From: Atherinomorus stipes
Lineage: Eukaryota > Chordata > Actinopteri > Atheriniformes > Atherinidae
Length of the DNA stretch: 64,000 bases
Direction of reading: 5' to 3'
Assembly: GCA_023101725.1 (NCBI GenBank)
Contig: JALJCO010007099.1
Coordinates: 137,001-201,000, forward strand
Each line of letters starts with the position of its first letter. The stretch's first letter is position 1. This document shows, piece after piece, positions 23,501 to 33,800 of the stretch. The position numbers and the translations under genes were made by a program. Below the pieces are notes generated by a model. It was not told where the DNA came from. It saw nothing but the letters and a program-made list of their open reading frames with translations, and made no database searches.

Positions 23501-26500
23501 TGAAGGAGTCCTACCGTACCTTTTTGGTCTGTGGGACTGAAGGAGTTTTACTGGGCCTTCCTGGTCTGTGAGACTGAAGGAGTCTTACCGGGCCTTCCTG
23601 GTCTGTGGGACTGAAGGAGTCCTACCAGGCCTTCTTGGTCTGTGGGACTGAAGGAGTCCTACTGGGCCTTCTTGGTCTGTGGGACTGAAGGAGTCCTACC
23701 GGGCCTTCCTGGTCTGTGGGACTGAAGGAGTCCTACCAGGCCTTCTTGGTCTGTGGGACTGAAGGAGTCCTAATCGCACCTTCCTGGTCTGTAAGACTGA
23801 AGGAGTCCTACTGGGCTTTCCTGGCCTGTGGGACTGAAGGAGTCCTACCGGGCCTTCCTGGCCTGTGGGACTGAAGGAGTCCTACCGGGCCTTCCTGGCC
23901 TGTGGGACTGAAGGAGTCCTACAGGGCCTTCCCGGCCTGTGGGACTGAAGGAGTCCTACTGGGCCTTCCTGGCCTGTAAGACTGAAGGAGTCCTGCCGGC
24001 CTTCCTGGCCTGTGGGACTTAAGGCGTCCTACTGGGCCTTCTTGGCCTGTAAGACTGAAGGAGTCTTACCAGGCCTTCCTGGTCTGTGAGACTGAAGGAG
24101 TCCTACCGGGCCTTCTTGGCCTGTGGGACTGAAGGAGTCCTTCTGGGCCTTCCTGGCCTGTGGGACTGAAGGAGTCCTACTGGGCCTTCCTGGTCTGTGG
24201 GACTGAAGGAGTCCTACCGGGCCTTCTTGGCCTGTGGGACTGAAGGAGTCCTACCGGGCCTTCCTGGTCTGTGGGACTGAAGGAGTCCTACTGGGCCTTC
24301 CTGGTCTGTGGGACTGAAGGAGTCCTACCGGGCCTTCTTGGCCTGTGGGACTGAAGGAGTCCTACTGGGCCTTCCTGGTCTGGGGGACTGAAGGAGTCCT
24401 ACTGGGCCTTCCTGGTCTGTGGGACTGAAGGAGTCCTACTGGGCCTTCCTGGTCTGTGGGACTGAAGGAGTCCTACTGGGCCTTCCTGGTCTGGGGGACT
24501 GAAGGAGTCCTACTGGGCCTTCCTGGTCTGGGGGACTGAAGGAGTCTTACCAGGCCTTCCTGGTCTGTGAGACTGAAGGAGTCCTACCAGGCCTTCCTGG
24601 TCTGGGGGACTGAAGGAGTACTACTGGACCTTCCTGGTCTGTGGGACTGAAGGAGTCCTACCGGGCCTTCCTTGGTCTGTGGGACTGAAGGAGTCCTACT
24701 GGGCCTTCCTGGTCTGTGGGACTGAAGGAGTCCTACCAGGCCTTCTTGGTTTGTAAGACTGAAGGAGTCTTACCGGCCTTCCTGGTCTGTGGGACTGAAG
24801 GAGTCCTACTGGGCCTTCCTGGCCTGTGGGACTGAAGGAGTCCTACTGGGCCTTCCTGGCCTGTGGGACTGAAGGAGTCCTACTGGGCCTTCTTGGCCTG
24901 TGGGACTGAAGGAGTCCTACTGGGCCTTCCTGGTCTGTGAAAATGAAGGAGTCCTACTGGGCCTTCCTGGTCTGGGGGACTGAAGGAGTCCTACCATGCC
25001 TTCTTGGTCTGTGGGACTGAAGGAGTCCTACTGGGCCTTCCTGGTCTGTGGGACTGAAGGAGTCCTACCGGGCCTTCTTGGCCTGTGGGACTGAAGGAGT
25101 CCTACTGGGCCTTCTTGGCCTGTGGGACTGAAGGAGTCCTACTGGGCCTTCCTGGTCTGTGGGACTGAAGGAGTCCTACCGGCCTTCCTGGTCTGGGGGA
25201 CTGAAGGAGTCCTACTGGGCCTTCCTGGTCTGGGGGACTGAAGGAGTCCTACCTGCCTTCCTGGTCTGGGGGACTGAAGGAGTACTACCGGGCCTTCCTG
25301 GTCTGTGAGACTGAAGGAGTCTTACTGGCCTTCCTGGTCTGTGAGACTGAAGGAGTCCTACCGGGCCTTCCTGGTCTGTGGGACTGAAGGAGTCCTACCG
25401 GGCCTTCCTGGTCTGGGGGACTGAAGGAGTCTTACCGGGCCTTCCTGGTCTGTGGGACTGAAGGAGTCCTACCGGGCCTTCCTGGTCTGTGGGACTGAAG
25501 GAGTCTTACCGGCCTTCCTGGTCTGTGGGACTGAAGGAGTCTTACAGGGCCTTCCTGGCCTGTGGGACTGAAGGAGTCCTACCGGGCCTTCCTGGTCTGT
25601 GGGACTGAAGGAGTCCTACCGGACTTTTCTGGTCTGTAAGAATGAAGGAGTCCTACCGGACCTTCCTGATCTCTGGGACTGAAGGAGTCCTACCGGGCCT
25701 TCCTGGCCTGTGGGACTAAAGGAGTCCTACTGGGCCTTCCTGGTCTGTGAGACTGAAGGAGTCCTACCGGGCCTTCCTGGTCTGTGGGACTGAAGGAGTC
25801 TTACCTGCCTTCCTGGTCTGGGGGACTGAAGGAGTCTTACCGGACCTTCCTGGCCTGTGGGACTGAAGGAGTCCTACCGGGCCTTCCTGGTCTGTGGGAC
25901 TGAAGGAGTACTACTGGGCCTTCCTGGTCTGTGAGACTGAAGGAGTCCTACCGGGCCTTCCTGGTCTGTGGGACTGAAGGAGTCTTACGGGCCTTCCTGG
26001 TCTGGGGGACTGAAGGAGTCCTACTGGGCCTTCCTGGTCTGTGGGACTGAAGGAGTCCTACTGGGCCTTCCTGGTCTGTGGGACTGAAGGAGTCCTACTG
26101 GGACTTTTCTGGTCTGGTGGGAATGAAGGAGTCCTACCGGGCCTTCCTGGTCTCGGGGACTGAAGGAGTCCTACCGGGCCTTCCTGGCCTGTGGGACTAA
26201 AGGAGTCCTACTGGGCCTTCCTGGCCTCTGGGCCTGAAGGAGTCCTACTGGGCCTTCCTGGTCTGTGGGACTGAAGGAGTCCTACTGGGCCTTCCTGGCC
26301 TCTGGGACTGAAGGAGTCCTACTGGGCCTTTTATCTCTGGGTTGTTGCCACTTGGTCGCCATTTTTGTCGCCGTGTCGGCACTGTTTCGTCACAGCCACA
26401 TTGCTGTTTCATTGCCGTTTTATCTCTGCGTTGTTGCCACTTGGTCGCCATTTTGTCGCCGTGTCGGCACGGTTTCGTCACAGCCACATTGCTGTTTCAT

Positions 26501-29500
26501 TGCCGTTTTATCTCTGCGTTGTTGCCACTTGGTCGCCATTTTGTCGCCGTGTCGGCACGGTTTCGTCACAGCCACATTGCTGTTTCATTGCCGTTTTATC
26601 TCTGCGTTGTTGCCACTTTGTCGCCATTTTGTCGCCGTGTCGGCACTGTTTCGTCACAGCCACATTGCTGTTTCATTGCCGTTTTATCTCTGCTTGTGCC
26701 AATTGGTCGCTAATTTGAGCAGTTGGATGTTTTTCACATCCACATTCATTTTTATCCTGTTGTTGCCACTTGGTCGCCATTTTGTCGCCGTGTCGGCACT
26801 GTTTCGTCACAGCCACATTGCTGTTTCATTGCCGTTTTATCTCTGCGTTGTTGCCACTTGGTCGCCATTTTTGTCGCCGTGTCGGCACGGTTTCGTCACA
26901 GCCACATTGCTGTTTCATTGCCGTTTTATCTCTGCGTTCTCGCCACTTGGTCGCCATTTTGTCGCCGTTTCGGCACGGTTTCGTCACAGCCACATTGCTG
27001 TTTCATTGCCGTTTTATCTCTGCGTTGTTGCCACTTGGTCGCCATTTTGTCGCCGTTTCGGCACTGTTTCGTCACAGCCACATTGCTGTTTCATTGCCGT
27101 TTTATCTCTGCGTTGTTGCCACTTGGTCGCCATTTTGTCGCCGTGTCGGCACGGTTTTGTCACAGCCACATTGCTGTTTCATTGCCGTTTTATCTCCACT
27201 ATGCCTCTGGTATGTCGCCGTTTCATCCTCGCTTTGTCGCTGTTCATTGCAGTTTTGTCTCCGATTTGCCTGTTTCGTCGCCGTTTCATCGTCGCTTTGT
27301 CGCTGTTTATTGCAGTTTTATCTCCGATTTGCCTCTGTTTCGTCGCCGTTTCAACGCCATTTCGTCACAGCTATGTCGCTGTTTCGTTGCAGTTTTTTTT
27401 CCACTTTGCCTGTTTCGTCGCTGCTTCGTGTTTTCTTCGTCACTGTTAAAAAATGTAAGCTACATTTGTAAAACACGTCTCCAAAAGCTTGTGGTGGAAG
27501 TTATTAGTCTATGTTGTGATCACTTGACTTGTACTGTAGCATCTGGAAAAGTGCTGAAGTTGTCCTGGAAAAGTGCTGAAGATGTCCTGGAAAAGTGCTG
27601 AAGTTGTCCTGGAAAAGTGCTGAAGATGTCCTGGAAAAGTCCTGAAGTTGTCCTGGAAAAGTCCTGAAGATATCCTGGAAAAGTGCTGAAGATGTCCTGG
27701 AAAAGTGCTGAAGATGTCCTGGAAAAGTCCTGAAGATGTCCTGGAAAAGCCCTGGAAAATAACTTTTAGAACGGAGTGGGAACCCTGAAGTTCGTCGGTG
27801 GCCTGGTCCTGGGGGTGGATGAGATCCACGCGGAGTTCCTCGGGGCTCCGGATGCTGTGGGGGGAGGGGGGGTCTCTGTAGCATGGCGTGGACATGGGGG
27901 GCAGTACCTCTGGACCAGCAGACTCGGTTGGTGGTCCCCCTCTTAAAAAAGGGGGTGGGATCATTTTGAAGACATGTCTGCATTTAAGGGGGGGTCCCTG
28001 AACCTGGTTCTGAGGGTTCAGATCAGAAATGGACCCGTGTTGGTCTGGCTGCTTCAATCAGGACTGTCCCAGCTGATCCTCCTCTGAAGATTTCCCAGCA
28101 TGCTGTGTCTCTCCCTCGCCCTTCCTCCCTCCCTCTCTCTCTCTCTAACTTGATCTGATCCTCGCTCGGCCGCTCAGTCTGCTCCCTGCCACCGTGTGTG
28201 TCTTAGCGTGTGTTGGTGCACATGTGGAGTATTGACTTGTCCTATGACATCACAGCCCACTGAGCGCGCTCAGTCAGAGGATGGACCGGGCTCGGCAGCA
28301 GGATGGTGTCGGTAGGACCCCTGTCTTTGTGTGTGTTGTCATGGTAACAACTGATGTCATGTGTTTCAGCTGAGTGAGTGTGAAAAGTTAACTTTTGTCC
28401 ACACGAGGGCTGCAACGGTTAATCGACTGGTTGTTTATTATCAACGTAGTCTGTGACTAACTTCATAAACTAATCGTTTATAATCAACGTAGTCTGTGAC
28501 TAACTTCATAAACTAATCGTTTATTATCAACGTAGTCTGTGACTAACTTCATAAACTAATCGTTTATTATCAACGTAGTCTGTGACTAACTTCATAAACT
28601 AATCGTTTATTATCAACGTAGTCTGTGACTAACTTCATAAACTAATCGATTATCAACGTAGTCTGTGACTAACTTCATAAACTAATCGATTATCAACGTA
28701 GTCTGTGACTAACTTCATAAACTAATCGATTATCAACGTAGTCTGTGACTAACTTCATAAACTAATCGTTTATTATCAACGTAGTCTGTGACTAACTTCA
28801 TAAACTAATCGTTTATAATCAACGTAGTCTGACTAACTTCATAAACTAATCGTTTATAATCAACGTAGTCTGTGACTAACTTCATAAACTAATCGTTTAT
28901 AATCAACGTAGTCTGTGACTAACTTCATAAACTAATCGTTTATAATCAACGTAGTCTGTGACTAACTTCATAAACTAATCGTTTATAATCAACGTAGTCT
29001 GTGACTAACTTCATAAACTAATCGTTTATAATCAACGTAGTCTGTGACTAACTTCATAAACTAATCGATTATCAACGTAGTCTGTGACTAACTTCATAAA
29101 CTAATCGTTTATAATCAACGTAGTCTGTGACTAACTTCATAAACTAATCGTTTATAATCAACGTAGTCTGTGACTAACTTCATAAACTAATCAATTATCA
29201 ACGTAGTCTGTGACTAACTTCATAAACTAATCGATTTATCAACGTAGTCTGTGACTAACTTCATAAACTAATCGTTTATAATCAACGTAGTCTGTGACTA
29301 ACTTCATAAACTAATCGTTTATAATCAACGTAGTCTGTGACTAACTTCATAAACTAATCGTTTATAATCAACGTAGTCTGTGACTAACTTCATAAACTAA
29401 TCGTTTATAATCAACGTAGTCTGTGACTAACTTCATAAACTAATCGTTTATAATCAACGTAGTCTGTGACTAACTTCATAAACTAATCGATTATCAACGT

Positions 29501-30818
29501 AGTCTGTGACTAACTTCATAAACTAATCGTTTATAATCAACGTAGTCTGTGACTAACTTCATAAACTAATCGTTTATAATCAACGTAGTCTGTGACTAAC
29601 TTCATAAACTAATCGTTTATAATCAACGTAGTCTGTGACTAACTTCATAAACTAATCGTTTATTATCAACGTAGTCGGTGACTAATTTCATAAACTAATC
29701 GTTTATAATCAACGTAGTTGGTGACTAATTTCATAAACTAATCGTTTATAATCAACGTAGTCGGTGACTAACTTCAGAATCAACTGATCGTTTGTTTCTT
29801 TGTATGTCCACTCCATATTCGCGCTGTCTTGTCCGTCTCTGTCTGCTCAGCTGTTCTTGTATCTTGACATAAATAAACTCTCACACCACCAGTCAAATGT
29901 TTGGACACGTTTTTCTGTTAGATTCAATCAGAAAGTGTCCAAACTTTTGACTGGTGCTTTAAAATGATACAATTTCCCGATGAGCCAAACGGTCGACTAA
30001 TCGCCAAAAAACTGGTCCGGTCTGGTGGTCTGGTGGTCTGGTCCGGTCCAGTCTGTTGGTCTGGTTTAGTGGTCCGGTCCAGTCTGGTGGTCTGGTCCAG
30101 TAGCTCGGCGGCTACTAGTAGGGCGGCTGTAGCTCAGGTGGAAGATCAGTCGTCTTTCAACCGGAGGGTTGTAGGATCGATTCCAGGCTTCCCCAGACTA
30201 CATGCCGAAGTGTCCTTGGGCAAGACACTGAACCCCAAGTTGCCTCCCGATGTGCTCATCGGGGTATGAATGTGTGTGTGAATGTGTGAATGTGATATGT
30301 AGTGTAAAGCTCTTTGAGCGGTTAGTATGACTGGAAAAGCGCTATATAAGTACAGTCCATTTACCATTTACCAGTCTGGTGGTCCGGTCCGGTGGTCTGG
30401 TCCAGTCTGGTGGTCCGGTCCGGTGGTCTGGTCCAGTCTGGTGGTCTGGTCCGGTGGTCTGGTCCAGTCTGGCGGTCTGGTCCAGTCTGGTGGTCTGAGA
30501 GCCACCAGACTCTGGTCCGGTCCGGTGGTCCGGTCCGGTCCAGTGGTCTGGTCCAGTCTGGCGGTCCGGTCCAGTGGTCTGGTCCAGTCTGGTGGTCTGG
30601 TCCAGTCTGGTGGTCCGGTCCGTGGTCTGGTCCAGTCTGGTGGTCCGGTCCGGTGATCTGGTCCAGTCTGGTGGTCTGGTCCGGTGGTCTGGTGGTTTCT
30701 GGTGGACGGTCCAGTCTGGTGGTCCGGTCCGTGTCTCAGTCAGCTGGTGATTGATGGGGAGGACGCTGGCTGTAATGGGAGGAATCCTCAGCTGTTATCA
30801 GGGAGTCCCTGGTGTGTG

Positions 30819-30889
<71 letters not shown>

Positions 30890-33800
30890 CTGTAGGTGTG
30901 TGTGCGTGTGTGTGTGTTTGTATTTGTGTGTGTGTGCGTGTGTGTGTGTATCAGGCTATATCGGGAGCTCTGCTTTTATTTCCTAACACACACCGGTGTG
31001 CCAGGCGGCGGCCGGGTGATTGAAGTCGGTCAGATAGTTTCCATTTGACACGCTGTGCGCGTGCATGTTTAGTGTGCGCGCGTGTGTGTGTTGAGTGTGT
31101 GTGTGTGTGTGTGTGTGTGTGTTTAAGAGGCTCTCTTTAAACAGTTATTTAAGAGAGGCCTCCTGGTTAGAGCTGTCGACAGTCCTCGGCCGCTCCAGCC
31201 AATCACGTCGGGGTCGGGATGATTGACGAGCAGCTGATTGGTTGAGGGTTCGTGTTTGTCTTGGGTTCAGGTCTCGGACCGTCACCGTGTGTCGGTCAGA
31301 GCGGCGACGCCTCGCTCGCTCGGCATCGTGGGACATGTAGGAGCGCGGTAGCCGGGTGGTGTAACTGGTGGTACTGGGCTGCCTGTCACACACCTGTCCT
31401 ACACCTGTCCTCCACCTGCAGATAACCAGTTCAGGATGTCCATCCTGGAGCGGCTGGAGCAGATGGAGCGCAGGATGGCGGAGATGGCGTCCCGGGACGG
31501 AGGCGGCCAGCAGCAGCAGCGCAGCAGCAGCAGCAGCACGGCAACCAGCTGGCCACGCCCCCTCCTCCACCCCTACCTGACGACCACGACCAGGTGAGGA
31601 GCATGCTCAGTTTCACCGCTTTTCAGTCTGAGGGAAGGAGCAGCTGTGTCACTGGTTGCTATGGCGACAGAAGAGGTTTTAATGAGTGTGGGGGAAGGGC
31701 TGCACGCCAGCTTCAGCCATCCCTTTAAAGGGATATTCCACCCACAGAATGATGTAACTTTATCTTCCACCCCCCCTCATGGTGAGAAAGACTCTGCAGC
31801 ACTTTTTTAATATCTCAAATGCAGCCGGCGATCAGGAAGGCTTCTCGTTTCATATAATGGAGTTCACCGGGGTCCGAGCCAAAAAGGTCCATAAAAGTCC
31901 ACAAAAACTTGTCAATATTCCTCCATACTGCTCGTCCAATGTAATCCAAGTGTCCTGAGTGGGTAGCGTCCAGAATTTACTGGAAACGACGTCATTTAGT
32001 AGATTTTAGAGCCTAAACAGTACTACATCTTACTTTCACGAAGCGCGCACATGCGCATTCACGAAACTATGGAAGCTTCAGCGTTCAGAGCCTACTCTGC
32101 TTATAATACAAGCGTAGAAGAAGAAGTTGGTATCATGGATGTATCGCATCGCTGGCAGCGTATCAGGATGCGTATCGAATCGGCCTCCTTAGTGGGGATT
32201 CACATCCCCCGGCTGCACGTGAAAGTGCTGTCTGGAGTTTATAAAAGACCTCCGTCTGGCAGGAACCACGAGTCATGTCTAAAATCTAGACCAACCAGGG
32301 GCTGAGCAAACACGTAGTTTCTGTTTTTCATCCGAGTACTGTGTAGTGTTAGAGATTAGGGCTGAACGATTTCAGGAAAAAATCTAATCGCGATTTTTCT
32401 GGGCAATATTGCGATTTCGATTCGATTCTCGATTTTCTTCAAATCAAGCTTCAGTACAATATTTACAACGTACAATAACATTTATGAACATGACAGAAAA
32501 CTCCATTATAACAGCAGGTAGATTAAACTCTCCTCCTATAATGAATGTAGGATTGTAGTTCTAACAGCAGGTAGATTAAACTCTCCTCCTATAATGAATG
32601 TAGGATTGTAGTTCTAACAGCAGGTAGATTAAACTCTCCTCCTACAATGACAGAAGGATTGTAGTTCTAACAGCAGGTAGATTAAACTCTCCTCCTATAA
32701 TGAATGTTGGATTGTAGTTCTAACAGCAGGTAGATTAAACTCTCCTCCTATAATGAATGTAGGATTGTAGTTCTAACAGCAGGTAGATTAAACTCTCCTC
32801 CTATAATGAATGTAGGATTGTAGTTCTAACAGCAGGTAGATTAAACTCTCCTCCTACAATGAATGTAGGATTGTAGTTCTAACAGCAGGTAGATTAAACT
32901 CTCCTCCTATAATGACAGAAGGATTGTAGTTCTAACAGCAGGTAGATTAAACTCTCCTCCTATAATGACAGAAGGATTGTAGTTCTAACAGCAGGTAGAT
33001 TAAACTCTCCTCCTATAATGAATGTAGGATTGTAGTTCTAACAGCAGGTAGATTAAACTCTCCTCCTATAATGAATGTAGGATTGTAGTTCTAACAGCAG
33101 GTAGATTAAACTCTCTCCTCCTACAATGAATGTAGGATTGTAGTTCTAACAGCAGGTAGATTAAACTCTCCTCCTATAATGAATGTAGGATTGTAGTTCT
33201 AACAGCAGGTAGATTAAACTCTCCTCCTATAATGACAGAAGGATTGTAGTTCTAACAGCAGGTAGATTAAACTCTCCTCCTATAATGACAGAAGGATTGT
33301 AGTTCTAACAGCAGGTAGATTAAACTCTCCTCCTATAATGAATGTAGGATTGTAGTTCTAACAGCAGGTAGATTAAACTCTCCTCCTATAATGACTGTAG
33401 GATTGTAGTTCTAACAGCAGGTAGATTAAACTCTCCTCCTATAATGACAGAAGGATTGTAGTTCTAACAGCAGGTAGATTAAACTCTCCTCCTATAATGA
33501 CAGAAGGATTGTAGTTCTAACAGCAGGTAGATTAAACTCTCCTCCTATAATGACAGAAGGATTGTAGTTCTAACAGCAGGTAGATTAAACTCTCCTCCTA
33601 TAATGAATGTAGGATTGTAGTTCTAACAGCAAGTAGATTAAACTCTCCTCCTATAATGAATGTAGGATTGTAGTTCTAACAGCAGGTAGATTAAACTCTC
33701 CTCCTATAATGAATGTAGGATTGTAGTTCTAACAGCAGGTAGATTAAACTCTCCTCCTATAATGACGGAAGGATTGTAGTTCTAACAGCAGGTAGATTAA

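Larger units (their letters stand above)
20818..27985 (+). mobile_element. decayed non-LTR retrotransposon (LINE) broken up by minisatellites
   Basis: Pieces appear in LINE order on the plus strand. A 5' region is at 20818-21370. Endonuclease text at 22206-22266 reads [16 protein letters not shown], where the usual GDFNA aspartate is Gly. [20 protein letters not shown], then RVKRG and [13 protein letters not shown] (in another frame), are at 22345-22490. [20 protein letters not shown] and [16 protein letters not shown] are at 22700-22830. Reverse-transcriptase-side text is at 27815-27958 ([23 protein letters not shown]). Frames shift repeatedly, so it is dead. Arrays at 21372-22200, 22796-26330, 26335-27440 and 27548-27755 sit between the pieces. 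Type is firm; family and exact ends are not determined. Confidence 0.8.

Noticed and set aside
26265..27601. Cys/Arg-rich frames of 233-394 codons
   Set aside because: They are translations of the 88-bp tandem repeat in three frames at once.
30121..30200. Functional tRNA gene
   Set aside because: A and B boxes are present, but the 3' acceptor half is replaced by SINE body and tail, so it is a retroposon.
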